A DNA stretch of 64,000 bases from Ruegeria sp. HKCCD8929. GTDB taxonomy: Bacteria; Pseudomonadota; Alphaproteobacteria; Rhodobacterales; Rhodobacteraceae. How positions within the stretch are numbered: the first letter of the stretch is position 1; each line of letters begins with the position of its first letter. This document shows, piece by piece, positions 45,056-53,699 of the stretch. The notes beneath the pieces are model-generated. The model saw only the letters and a list, made by a program, of their open reading frames with translations, searched no databases and was not told the origin of the DNA. The translations under genes and the position numbers were made by a program. The stretch lies in the NCBI RefSeq assembly GCF_013031405.1, contig NZ_WPZY01000004.1, positions 186,001-250,000 of the forward strand, in the 5' to 3' direction.

Positions 45056-46278
45056 CCATTGGTGCGCTTGTCGCGCATCGCCAGCAGGCGCAGGCGCAGG
45101 GCGTTCAGTTTGATGAAGCCTGCCGCGTCTTTCTGGTCGTAGGCGCCGGCGTCCTCTTCGAAGGTCACGTGCTCTTCGGAGTAGAGCGAGTGATCCGACC
45201 AGCGGCCCACGCAGGTGGCCAGACCCTTGTAGAGCTTGATGCGGACGGTGCCGGTGACGTGGTCCTGGCTCTTGTCGATGGCCGCCTGCAGCATCTCGCG
45301 TTCGGGCGAATACCAAAAGCCGTTATAGATCAGCTCGGCATATTGCGGCATCAGCTGGTCTTTCAGGTGCATTGCACCCCGGTCCATGGTGATGGATTCG
45401 ATGCCACGATGTGCCTCGAGCAGAACGGTGCCGCCCGGCGTTTCATAGATGCCACGCGATTTCATGCCCACGAAACGGCCCTCGACCAGATCCAGACGGC
45501 CGATGCCGTGTTTGCCGCCATATTCATTCAGCTTGGTCAGGATGGTGGCCGGGCTCATCGCCTCGCCATTGATGCTGACCGCGTCGCCTTTTTCAAAGCC
45601 GATTTCGATGAATTCGGGCTCGTTCGGCGCGTCTTCTGGGTGAACGGTGCGCTGATAGACGTAGTCGGGCGCCATCTCTGCCGGGTCTTCCAGCACCTTG
45701 CCCTCGGACGAGGTGTGCAGCAGGTTTGCATCGACTGAGAACGGCGCCTCACCGCGCTTGTCCTTGGCAACCGGGATCTGGTTCTGTTCGGCAAACTCCA
45801 GCAGGCGGGTGCGGCTGGTCAGATCCCATTCGCGCCAGGGGGCGATCACCTTGATATCGGGGTTCAGCGCATAGGCGGCCAGTTCGAACCGCACCTGATC
45901 GTTGCCCTTGCCGGTGGCGCCGTGGGCCACGGCATCGGCGCCGGTTTCCTCGGCGATTTCGATCAGGCGTTTCGAGATCAGCGGACGCGCGATCGAGGTG
46001 CCCAGCAGGTACAGACCCTCATACTGGGCATTGGCGCGGAACATCGGGAAGACGAAGTCGCGGACGAATTCTTCGCGGATATCCTCGATATAGATGTTCT
46101 CGGGTTTGATCCCCAGCAGTTCGGCCTTCTGGCGGGCGGGCTCCAGCTCTTCCCCCTGGCCCAGATCGGCGGTGAAGGTCACGACCTCGCAGCTATACTC
46201 GGTCTGCAGCCATTTCAGGATGATCGAGGTATCGAGGCCACCGGAATAGGCCAGAACAACTTTCTTGGGCGCGGACAT
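45052..46278 (-). CDS. argG: Argininosuccinate synthase
   Basis: A protein of 408 residues. The PP-loop [15 protein letters not shown] is at about 10-24, with the citrulline/aspartate-binding segments [15 protein letters not shown] and [13 protein letters not shown]. It condenses citrulline and aspartate with ATP in arginine synthesis. The gene is on its own promoter side and reads into DUF1810; a 138-base gap separates it from the divergent membrane protein gene. No leader peptide or arginine box was identified. Confidence 0.97.
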   Translation of the reverse strand: MSAPKKVVLAYSGGLDTSIILKWLQTEYSCEVVTFTADLGQGEELEPARQKAELLGIKPENIYIEDIREEFVRDFVFPMFRANAQYEGLYLLGTSIARPLISKRLIEIAEETGADAVAHGATGKGNDQVRFELAAYALNPDIKVIAPWREWDLTSRTRLLEFAEQNQIPVAKDKRGEAPFSVDANLLHTSSEGKVLEDPAEMAPDYVYQRTVHPEDAPNEPEFIEIGFEKGDAVSINGEAMSPATILTKLNEYGGKHGIGRLDLVEGRFVGMKSRGIYETPGGTVLLEAHRGIESITMDRGAMHLKDQLMPQYAELIYNGFWYSPEREMLQAAIDKSQDHVTGTVRIKLYKGLATCVGRWSDHSLYSEEHVTFEEDAGAYDQKDAAGFIKLNALRLRLLAMRDKRTNG

Positions 46279-46416
46279 CTGACTTCCCCATTATGCGAAT
46301 GACGGTTGGCCCCTAACGGGTTTTGAACGTGGGGGCAAGTTGCACGGATTGACGCGGTGGGGGAAATGGGCTGAAACGGTTGAAACGACACAAGGATTGG
46401 TTGAGAGGCGGTTTCG

Positions 46417-47187
46417 ATGCTGGGATTAGAAATTTTCGTGCATTCCGTGAGGATGGTCCTGAGGAACCTCAAACAGGCACTGCAGATATCGGTGGTTCCG
46501 GCGCTGCTCGGCGGTGTGCTGGTTTTTGGCCTGTTCTATCTCTTCGACATTCCTTTCGAAGATTTTGACAGTGGAACAACCGGGTTTCCCGCGGGCGTAA
46601 CGTCCGGTTCGCTGGCCATGTTCCTTGTATGTGTGCTGGCTGTTGCGATGATCGTCGTCTTCTGGATCGTGGTGTCCTGGCACCGTTTCGTGTTGCTGGA
46701 AGAATATCCCTCGGGCGTGCTGCCGCCGTTCCGGTTTGATCGCATCCTCGCCTATTTCGGGCGCGTTCTTCTTCTGGGTATTCTGGCCATCATCGTCATG
46801 TTGCCCGCGTCGCTTATCTCTGGCGGAGTAATGCAGGCGTCCGTTGTCATCGGATTTGTGTTTTGGATCGTGATGGTGGCGTTTCTGTGGATCGGGTTTT
46901 ATCGCCTGTCGCCGATGCTTCCCGGTGCGGCAATCGGAAAGCCTGTGACGCTGCCCGAGGCCTGGCAGGCGACCGCTGGCGTTAACGGTCAAATCCTGTT
47001 GCTCGTGATCCTGTCCCTGATGTTTCAGTTCCTGATGCAGTTTCTGGCCGGTTTGCTGATGTTCATCCCGATTGTAGGGTTGATTGTGGTTATTCTGCTG
47101 GTGATGCTGATCCTGCCGCTGATCAATGTCAGCATTCTGACCACTATGTACGGCGTCTTCATCGAGAAACGCGATCTGGCGCGGTAG
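46417..47187 (+). CDS. Six-helix membrane protein of unknown function
   Basis: A protein of 256 residues, not recognised. It is very hydrophobic, with about six membrane segments at roughly 25-45, 68-88, 115-135, 138-160, 190-215 and 217-240. The third and fourth segments surround a short basic loop, and a loop with WHRFVLLEEYP recurs in similar YIPF-like proteins (Yip1 resemblance only by eye). It has no enzymatic motif and sits alone between argG and ilvA. It might be a membrane modulator; function unknown. Confidence 0.6.
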   Translation: MLGLEIFVHSVRMVLRNLKQALQISVVPALLGGVLVFGLFYLFDIPFEDFDSGTTGFPAGVTSGSLAMFLVCVLAVAMIVVFWIVVSWHRFVLLEEYPSGVLPPFRFDRILAYFGRVLLLGILAIIVMLPASLISGGVMQASVVIGFVFWIVMVAFLWIGFYRLSPMLPGAAIGKPVTLPEAWQATAGVNGQILLLVILSLMFQFLMQFLAGLLMFIPIVGLIVVILLVMLILPLINVSILTTMYGVFIEKRDLAR

Positions 47188-47236
47188 ACATATGTATTCC
47201 TTGCCACTTGGGCCGTGATACGGCACTGACACCGGC

Positions 47237-48463
47237 ATGAGCGATTTCGAGACCCGCGCCCGCGCCGCCGAAGAGGCGATGCGCACCGTTTTTCCCGTGA
47301 CGCCGTTGCAGCGCAACGCGCATCTGTCCGCGCGGTATGGCGCCGATATCTGGCTCAAGCGCGAGGATCTGAGCCCCGTGCGCTCCTACAAGATCCGGGG
47401 CGCGTTCAACGCCATGCGCAAGCAGCCGGAGCAGGATCTGTTCGTCTGCGCCAGCGCGGGCAATCACGCGCAGGGCGTGGCGTTCATGTGCAAGCACCTA
47501 GGCGTCAGGGGCGTGATCTTCATGCCGGTGACCACGCCGCAGCAGAAGATCCAGAAGACCCGGATGTTCGGTGGCGAGCAGGTCGAGATTCACCTGACCG
47601 GCGACTATTTCGACGACACGCTGGCGGCGGCGCAAAGCTGGTGCACCGCGCAGGGCGGTCATTTTCTGTCGCCGTTTGACGATGCCGATGTGATCGAAGG
47701 CCAGGCCTCGCTGGCGGTCGAGATCGAGGCGCAGTTGGGCCGGGTGCCGGATCATGTGGTGCTGCCGGTGGGCGGCGGTGGCATGTCGTCGGGCGTGGCG
47801 ACGTGGTTCGGGGATCGCACCCATTGTCTGTTCGTGGAACCGGCGGGTGGCGCGTGTCTGCGCGCGGCGCTGGCGGCGGGGCATCCGGTGGCGCTGGACC
47901 ATGTGGACACCTTTGTCGATGGCGCGGCGGTGGGTCGGATCGGGGACAAGCCGTTCGAGCTGCTCAAGACCCGGCATCTGTCGGATGTGCTGACCCTGTC
48001 TGAAGACCGGATCTGCGCCACGATAATCGAGATGCTGAATGTCGAGGGCATCGTTCTGGAACCCGCAGGCGCGCTGGCGGTCGAGGCGGTGGCGGATGTG
48101 CAAAGTTTCATCCGGGGCAAGACGGTGGTGTGTGTCACCTCGGGCGGCAATTTCGATTTCGAACGCCTGCCCGAGGTCAAGGAACGCGCGCAGCGCTATT
48201 CCGGGGTCAAGAAATACCTGATCCTGCGGCTGCCGCAGCGGCCCGGGGCGCTAAAGGAATTCCTGGGGATTCTGGGGCCTGACGACGATATTGCCCGGTT
48301 CGAATACATGAAGAAATCGGCGCGGAATTTCGGCTCGGTTCTGATCGGGATCGAAACCAGCAAGCCCGAGAATTTCGTGCGGCTCTTTGCGCATCTGGAC
48401 GATGCCGGGTTCACCTATACCGACATCACCGAGGATGAGACGCTGGCACAGTTCGTGATCTGA
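47237..48463 (+). CDS. ilvA: Threonine dehydratase (biosynthetic, short form)
   Basis: A protein of 408 residues. The PLP lysine is K52 in REDLSPVRSYKIRGAF, with the glycine-rich cofactor loop VLPVGGGGMSSGVA. The C-terminal half after about 320 carries one ACT-like regulatory domain (YLILRLPQRPGALKEFLGILGPD), shorter than the two-ACT E. coli IlvA. It converts threonine to 2-oxobutanoate, the first step of isoleucine synthesis. It ends three bases before the convergent Hpt gene. Confidence 0.93.
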   Translation: MSDFETRARAAEEAMRTVFPVTPLQRNAHLSARYGADIWLKREDLSPVRSYKIRGAFNAMRKQPEQDLFVCASAGNHAQGVAFMCKHLGVRGVIFMPVTTPQQKIQKTRMFGGEQVEIHLTGDYFDDTLAAAQSWCTAQGGHFLSPFDDADVIEGQASLAVEIEAQLGRVPDHVVLPVGGGGMSSGVATWFGDRTHCLFVEPAGGACLRAALAAGHPVALDHVDTFVDGAAVGRIGDKPFELLKTRHLSDVLTLSEDRICATIIEMLNVEGIVLEPAGALAVEAVADVQSFIRGKTVVCVTSGGNFDFERLPEVKERAQRYSGVKKYLILRLPQRPGALKEFLGILGPDDDIARFEYMKKSARNFGSVLIGIETSKPENFVRLFAHLDDAGFTYTDITEDETLAQFVI

Positions 48464-48466
48464 ACC

Positions 48467-48793
48467 TCAGATGTGCTGCGTCAGCCCGGCCTGAAACTCG
48501 GACCGGGAGGCGTGGAAATTGCCGATGATTTCGTCCAGATCGACGGTCTCCGCCTGGCCGGCAGCGGACGCGCGCTCGCCGTCCTGGCACAGTTTCGAAA
48601 ACTCCTGAAACCCAAGGCTCAGCGCGCTGCCCTTGAGGAAATGCAGGTTGCGTTCCAGATCCGCGCGGCCGGTGTCGGCGCGCACACGTGCGATCACCTC
48701 ATCGACCTCTTCCAGAAAGATCTCGACCACCTCGCCGAAATCCTCGGCGCCCACCTCGTCATGCAATTGTGTGACCCTTGGCCAGTCGATCAT
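48467..48793 (-). CDS. Histidine phosphotransfer (Hpt) protein
   Basis: A protein of 108 residues. The phosphorylatable histidine is H51 in RNLHFLKGSALSLGF, the standard Hpt motif of a four-helix bundle; the rest is helical and acidic. No kinase is in the window. It is divergent from a receiver-PP2C response regulator, 171 bases away, a natural partner for phosphotransfer. Inference from context; the cognate kinase must be elsewhere. Confidence 0.85.
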   Translation of the reverse strand: MIDWPRVTQLHDEVGAEDFGEVVEIFLEEVDEVIARVRADTGRADLERNLHFLKGSALSLGFQEFSKLCQDGERASAAGQAETVDLDEIIGNFHASRSEFQAGLTQHI

Positions 48794-48964
48794 GAAACAC
48801 CTCACACACACTCCGCCCGTTCACTCTTTGGTAGGGGTTTGGAGGTAAACGCAGGGTTAAGCGGCGCGGAAAGATGGTTTGAGTTTTAGATTTCACAGGA
48901 TGTTAAGGGCAGACGCCTAGCGTCGTCCGCGCCCAGTCATGAGCGGACAACAGGGAAGTACAAG

Positions 48965-50236
48965 GTGTTGCAGGGTAACAGCGTGGAGGCCGAGCCGGAG
49001 CAGGGATTTGGCGCCATCCGAAAGGCGCTGGTCGTGGATGACAGCCGCCTGCAACGCCGGATTCTGGTGGGCTCGCTCCGGAAATGGGGATTCGATGTGA
49101 TCGAGGCCGATAGCGGGCAGGCCGCGATGGAGATCTGCGCCGAAAACCCGCCCGATCTGGTGCTCAGCGACTGGGTGATGCCGGGGATGAGCGGGTTGGA
49201 GTTCTGCAAAGCGTTCCGGGCCGGTGAGACGGGCCACTATGCCTATTTCATCCTGCTGACCTCCAAGAGCGAAAAGAACGAGGTCGCACAGGGGCTGGAC
49301 GCGGGGGCGGACGATTTCCTGATCAAGCCGGTCAGCGCCGATGAACTGCGGGCGCGTATCTCGGCGGGCGCACGTATTCTGGGCATGCAGCGCGAGCTGT
49401 CGGACAAGAACCGGCTGATCGAACAGGCGCTGGACGAGTTGAAGGTGGCGCATGACGCCATCGACAAGGACCTGATGCAGGCGCGCAAGATTCAGGATTC
49501 GCTGGTGCCGGAACTCACGCGCGACTTTGGCGCGTCCCGGGTCAGTTTGCTTCTGAAACCCTGCGGCCATATCGGCGGCGACCTGGTGGGCATGTTCTCA
49601 CCCGGGGTGAACCGGCTTGGGTTCTACAGTATCGACGTCTCGGGCCATGGCATCACCTCGGCGATGATGACGGCGCGGCTGGGGGGGTATCTGTCCAGCA
49701 CCTATTTCGATCAGAACGTCGCCATGGAAAAACGGTTCAACCGTTTCTACGCGCTGCTGCCGCCCGAGGAGGTGGCGGCGACCCTCAATTCCCGCCTGAT
49801 CGCCGATACCGGGATCGAGGAATATTTTACAATGGTCTATGCCATCGTCGATCTGCGCAACGGCCATTTGAAGATGGTGCAGGCGGGGCATCCGCACCCG
49901 CTGGTTCTGCGTCGTGACGGGCGGGCCGAGTTTCTGGGGGAAGGCGGGGTGCCGATCGGTCTGCTGCCGGATATCCCCTATCAGCGGGTCGATACCTATC
50001 TGGAGCCGGGCGATCGATTGCTGCTCTATTCCGACGGGTTCACCGAATGCCGTCTGGCCAATGGCGAGATGCTGGAGCCCGAGGGGTTGCTGGATCTGGT
50101 GCGCGGCTGTGATGCGGGCCGTGGCGGGCAGGAGTTTCTGGACGATCTGTTCTGGCGCCTGACGCAGATCATGTCGCCGGAGCACGGGCTTGAGGATGAC
50201 GTATCGGCCACCTTCTTTGAATATAACGGGGCCTGA
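48965..50236 (+). CDS. Response regulator with PP2C/SpoIIE phosphatase output
   Basis: A protein of 423 residues starting at GTG 48965, with AGGGAAG upstream; a TTG follows directly. The receiver domain (about 20-135) has acidic pair DD25-26, phosphoacceptor D69 in LVLSDWVMPGMSG, LLTSKSEK and FLIKPV. A coiled coil (about 140-175) links it to a SpoIIE/RsbU phosphatase (from about 185: GHIGGDLVG, YSIDVSGHGITSAMMTA, ending with GLEDDVSATFF). Such proteins dephosphorylate an anti-sigma antagonist in partner switching, often controlling the general stress response; no STAS gene was seen in this window. Confidence 0.88.
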   Translation: MLQGNSVEAEPEQGFGAIRKALVVDDSRLQRRILVGSLRKWGFDVIEADSGQAAMEICAENPPDLVLSDWVMPGMSGLEFCKAFRAGETGHYAYFILLTSKSEKNEVAQGLDAGADDFLIKPVSADELRARISAGARILGMQRELSDKNRLIEQALDELKVAHDAIDKDLMQARKIQDSLVPELTRDFGASRVSLLLKPCGHIGGDLVGMFSPGVNRLGFYSIDVSGHGITSAMMTARLGGYLSSTYFDQNVAMEKRFNRFYALLPPEEVAATLNSRLIADTGIEEYFTMVYAIVDLRNGHLKMVQAGHPHPLVLRRDGRAEFLGEGGVPIGLLPDIPYQRVDTYLEPGDRLLLYSDGFTECRLANGEMLEPEGLLDLVRGCDAGRGGQEFLDDLFWRLTQIMSPEHGLEDDVSATFFEYNGA

Positions 50237-50255
50237 GACGTTGCACTACAGGCCC
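50229..50255. terminator. Hairpin between convergent phosphatase and Nudix genes
   Basis: A 7-bp inverted repeat GGGCCTG (50229-50235) / CAGGCCC (50249-50255) spaced by 13 bases, spanning the stop codons of both genes. No T tract; a weak bidirectional terminator is possible. Confidence 0.35.
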
Positions 50256-50692
50256 ATGGCGTGCAGCCGGGTGAAATGCCGGTCGCCGGGGTTGCCCAGG
50301 GCCTCGACCGCCACGGCGGTGTCCATCCACAGCGCCTCGTGAAACGATTCGCTCGGCGGACCCAGGGGCCGGACCGGGTGGGCGCGGTAGATCAGGCAGA
50401 TCTTTTCGGCCCAGAGGTCATATTCAGGCATATAGGCAAAGCGGCGGAACGTACCAACACGCCGGGGATTCGCAATCCGCCAGCCGGTTTCCTCATACAC
50501 TTCGCGGTGCAAAGCGGTGATCGGCGATTCGCCCGGGTCGATGCCACCGCCGGGCAATTGCAGCTCGGGGTTCAGCCCGTCATCGTACCAGGTCAGCAGC
50601 AGTGAGCCCCCGCGCGGCAGCAGGACATAGGCCCCGGGACGCCGCGTGTAAGCCCGGCCCGGTTCGGGGCTTTCACCGAAACGCCTGATCAT
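50246..50692 (-). CDS. Nudix hydrolase
   Basis: A protein of 148 residues. The Nudix box is complete: GGGIDPGESPITALHREVYEETGW. The N-terminal part contains PGAYVLLPRGGSLLLTWYDDGLNPELQLPGG. Substrate not predictable from motif alone; the LLPRGG strand and position suggest a general house-cleaning pyrophosphatase. It converges on the receiver-phosphatase gene and is divergent from hslO. Confidence 0.88.
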   Translation of the reverse strand: MIRRFGESPEPGRAYTRRPGAYVLLPRGGSLLLTWYDDGLNPELQLPGGGIDPGESPITALHREVYEETGWRIANPRRVGTFRRFAYMPEYDLWAEKICLIYRAHPVRPLGPPSESFHEALWMDTAVAVEALGNPGDRHFTRLHAMGL

Positions 50693-50768
50693 GTATGGCC
50701 CCTTTCAACCCGAGCTCTTCGACTTATATGGTGGCGGTATGCCAACCTGTGGCGTGTAAGGAAACCCC

Positions 50769-51755
50769 ATGTCTCTTGGAACGAAAATCGCGTGGGACGA
50801 TACCGTCCTGCCCTTTCAGCTTGACGCAACCGACATGCGTGGCCGGGTGGCCCGCCTGGACGGTGTGCTGGACGGCATCCTGAAACAGCACGACTATCCG
50901 GCGCAGGTCGAGGCGCTGGTGGCCGAAATGGCTCTGTTGACGGCGCTGATCGGTCAGACCATCTCCTTGCGCTGGAAGCTGTCGCTGCAGGTACAGTCCA
51001 AGGGCGCGGTGCGGATGATCGCGACGGATTACTACGCGCCGCGGGAAGAGGGGCAGCCCGCGCAGATCCGCGCCTACGCCAGCTTTGACCACGAGCGTCT
51101 GACCGATGGTGCGCCGTTCGATCAGGTGGGCGAAGGGTATTTCGCGATCCTGATCGACCAGGGCAAGGACACCCAGCCCTATCAGGGTATCACGCCGCTG
51201 GACGGCGGTTCGCTGCGCGCCTGCGCCGAGGCCTATTTTGCCCAGTCCGAGCAGTTGCCGACCCGGTTCGCCTTGAGCTTTGGCAAGTCCACCGAGCCCG
51301 GCGTGGACGAGCATTGGCGCGCTGGCGGGATCATGTTGCAGCACATGCCCAAGGCCTCGCCGTTCGTTGCTTCGGGCGACGGCGGCGGAGAGATCCTCAG
51401 CGCAGCCGATCTGGTCGATGGCGAAGAGGGCGAGAACTGGAACCGCGTCAACATCCTGCTGGATACGGTCGAGGATCTGGAACTGATCGGCCCGTCGGTG
51501 CAGCCCACCGACTTGCTGGTGCGCCTGTTTCACGAGGAACAGCCGCGTGTCTATGACGCGCAGATGGTGCAGTTCGGCTGTACCTGTTCCGAGGACCGGG
51601 TGCGGCAGAGCCTGTCGATCTACTCGGCGGGTGACATCGAGAAGATGACCACGCCCGAAGGCACCGTGACCGCCGATTGCCAGTTCTGCGGCGCCCATTA
51701 CGTGCTGGACCCCAAGTCGGTCGGTTTCGACGCCGAGCAGACGGGCGGTGCGTGA
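50769..51755 (+). CDS. hslO: Redox-regulated chaperone Hsp33
   Basis: A protein of 328 residues. The C-terminal zinc site is C271-x-C273 (FGCTCSEDRV) and C304-x2-C307 (ADCQFCGAHY), which under oxidation releases zinc and activates the holdase. The N-terminal domain contains LLTALIGQTISLRWKLSLQVQSKG. It overlaps the next gene, a CoA-type Nudix, by 8 bp. Confidence 0.96.
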   Translation: MSLGTKIAWDDTVLPFQLDATDMRGRVARLDGVLDGILKQHDYPAQVEALVAEMALLTALIGQTISLRWKLSLQVQSKGAVRMIATDYYAPREEGQPAQIRAYASFDHERLTDGAPFDQVGEGYFAILIDQGKDTQPYQGITPLDGGSLRACAEAYFAQSEQLPTRFALSFGKSTEPGVDEHWRAGGIMLQHMPKASPFVASGDGGGEILSAADLVDGEEGENWNRVNILLDTVEDLELIGPSVQPTDLLVRLFHEEQPRVYDAQMVQFGCTCSEDRVRQSLSIYSAGDIEKMTTPEGTVTADCQFCGAHYVLDPKSVGFDAEQTGGA

Positions 51756-52344
51756 TCCGGTAGCAGATCTGACGGCGGCGCTGGGCCGTCCGGGGAACGG
51801 GTCGAGCGATTTCGACCTCAACCCGGACGCGGTGCTGCCCGAGGGGCGCAAGCTGCGCCCCGCCGGGGTGCTGGTGCCGATCTCGCTGGCGGATGACGCG
51901 CCGCGATTGATCCTCACCAAACGGTCGTCGGCGCTGAAACATCATCCGGGCCAGATCGCCTTTCCGGGCGGCAAGCAGGATCAGGGCGATGCGGATGTGA
52001 CCGCCACCGCCCTGCGCGAGGCACAGGAAGAGATCGGCCTTCCACCGGACCTGCCGCGTATCCTGGGCCATCTGCCCGCGCATGAGACGGTGACCTCGTT
52101 CACCGTCACGCCGGTCGTTGCCATTCTGGACCAAGCTTTTGATCCGGTGCCCGAACCCGGCGAAGTCGAAGAAGTGTTCTCGGTTCCGCTGAGCCATGTG
52201 TTGAATCCCGACAACTACATTGTAGAGTCAAGGCGTTGGCGAGGGCAGCGGCGGTACTATTTCACCGTGCCGTTCGGGCCCTATTACATATGGGGAGCCA
52301 CCGCGCGAATGCTGCGGGGGCTGGCGGCACGGATGGCGGGATGA
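51748..52344 (+). CDS. Nudix hydrolase, CoA pyrophosphatase (NudL) type
   Basis: A protein of 198 residues starting at GTG 51748. It has the UPF0035 motif ahead of the Nudix box, LTKRSSALKHHPGQIAFPGG, and the box itself with EAQEEIGL. This combination is typical of CoA diphosphatases that cleave CoA into phosphopantetheine and 3',5'-ADP. It overlaps the tRNA nucleotidyltransferase gene by 4 bp. Confidence 0.88.
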   Translation: MRDPVADLTAALGRPGNGSSDFDLNPDAVLPEGRKLRPAGVLVPISLADDAPRLILTKRSSALKHHPGQIAFPGGKQDQGDADVTATALREAQEEIGLPPDLPRILGHLPAHETVTSFTVTPVVAILDQAFDPVPEPGEVEEVFSVPLSHVLNPDNYIVESRRWRGQRRYYFTVPFGPYYIWGATARMLRGLAARMAG

Positions 52345-53501
52345 GGCGAATTACCGACGGATGGGTGACCCATCCCGCAACGCAACAGATCTGCGCGGCG
52401 CTGACGGCGGATGGGGCACAGGCCCTGTTCGTGGGTGGTTGCGTGCGCAACGCGCTGCTGGGGGCCAGTGTCGCTGATATCGACATCACCACCGACGCCC
52501 GACCCGAACGAGTGATGGCACTGGCCGAGGCGGCGGGCATCAAGGCGGTGCCCACGGGCATCGAGCACGGCACCGTCACGCTGGTGCAGGACGGCATCCC
52601 GCATGAGGTCACCACCTTTCGCCGCGATGTGGAAACCGATGGCCGCCGCGCCGTCGTGGCCTTTGCCGATACCCTCGAAGAGGATGCGGCACGGCGGGAT
52701 TTCTCCATGAACGCGCTTTACGCCCGCCCCGATGGTACGGTGCTGGACCCGCTGAACGGGTTGCCGGATCTTGAGGCGCGCCGGGTTCGGTTCATCGGCG
52801 AAGCGCAGGACCGTATTCGTGAAGATTACCTGCGTTCGCTGCGGTATTTCCGGTTTCACGCGTGGTATGGCGACGAAGAGGCCGGGTTTGACGCCGACGC
52901 TTTGGCCGCCATTGCCGAAAATCTCGACGGGCTGTCAAAACTCTCGCGCGAGCGGGTGGGGGCCGAGTTGCTGAAACTCCTCGGCGCGCCGGATCCGGCG
53001 CCGTCGGTGGCGGCGATGCGCTCGGCCGGGGTGCTGGCGCAACTGCTGCCGGGGGCCGATGACCGGGCGCTGGCGCCGCTGATCGCGATCGAGGCGGAGG
53101 CCGGGGCAGAGATCGACCCGATCCGCCGCCTGGCTGCGATGACCGATCCCGAGGCTGCTGCCACCCTGCGTCTGAGCCGGGCCCAGATGCAACGGCTGAC
53201 GCGCATGCGCGAGGATGCGACCGGGTCCTCCGGGGCCGCCGAACTCGGCTATCGGCACGGGGTCGAGGACGGGTTGGATGCCCTGCTTCTTCGCGGTGCA
53301 TTCTTTGAACAGCCATGGCAGCCGGACCTCTCCGAACAGCTTGCGCATGGGGCCGAGGTGGAATTCCCCATCGCGGCCCAGGACCTGATCCCCGACTACA
53401 CCGGCCCGGCTCTGGGGGCCAAACTGGCCGAGTTAGAGACGAAATGGATCGCCTCGGACTTTACCCTGACGCGCGATGATTTGCTGAAATCCGGCGCCTG
53501 A
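52341..53501 (+). CDS. CCA-adding-type tRNA nucleotidyltransferase
   Basis: A protein of 386 residues from the ATG at 52341. The class II nucleotidyltransferase motif is FVGGCVRNALLGASVADIDITTD with DxD metal-binding residues, followed by DGRRAVVAF and RDFSMNALY, then RIREDYLRSLRYFRFHAWYG, the template-like region. The family adds CCA to tRNA 3' ends or poly(A) to RNA; shared motifs do not discriminate. It is the last gene of the hslO-nudL-cca run, and a gap of about 200 bases precedes the ABC transporters. Confidence 0.9.
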   Translation: MRRITDGWVTHPATQQICAALTADGAQALFVGGCVRNALLGASVADIDITTDARPERVMALAEAAGIKAVPTGIEHGTVTLVQDGIPHEVTTFRRDVETDGRRAVVAFADTLEEDAARRDFSMNALYARPDGTVLDPLNGLPDLEARRVRFIGEAQDRIREDYLRSLRYFRFHAWYGDEEAGFDADALAAIAENLDGLSKLSRERVGAELLKLLGAPDPAPSVAAMRSAGVLAQLLPGADDRALAPLIAIEAEAGAEIDPIRRLAAMTDPEAAATLRLSRAQMQRLTRMREDATGSSGAAELGYRHGVEDGLDALLLRGAFFEQPWQPDLSEQLAHGAEVEFPIAAQDLIPDYTGPALGAKLAELETKWIASDFTLTRDDLLKSGA

Positions 53502-53582
53502 AACCGGGCTGAAAAATTCCGGGGTGACAAATCCCTCCGTTTTTGGCTACCTTGCGCACGCAACATGTACGGAGGGATGCGA

Positions 53583-53609
53583 ATGTACTACGGGATCTGG
53601 TTCAGCTGA
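53583..53609 (+). CDS. Mini-ORF / possible leader peptide (8 codons)
   Basis: ATG at 53583 with GGAGGG at 53571-53576, a near-ideal ribosome site, encodes MYYGIWFS followed by TGA. It lies in the otherwise empty leader between the CCA-type gene and the ABC exporter operon, 90 bases ahead of the first ABC gene. The peptide is aromatic-rich (two Tyr, one Trp, one Phe), resembling a regulatory uORF. Not verified by conservation. Confidence 0.35.
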   Translation: MYYGIWFS

Positions 53610-53699
53610 GGCTGGGATCATCGACCCGTTCCGGGTGGTGTCCCGACGCCGCCTTCTTCGCATTTCCAAAAAACGACCCGCTCAATTGGAGCATCCGTC

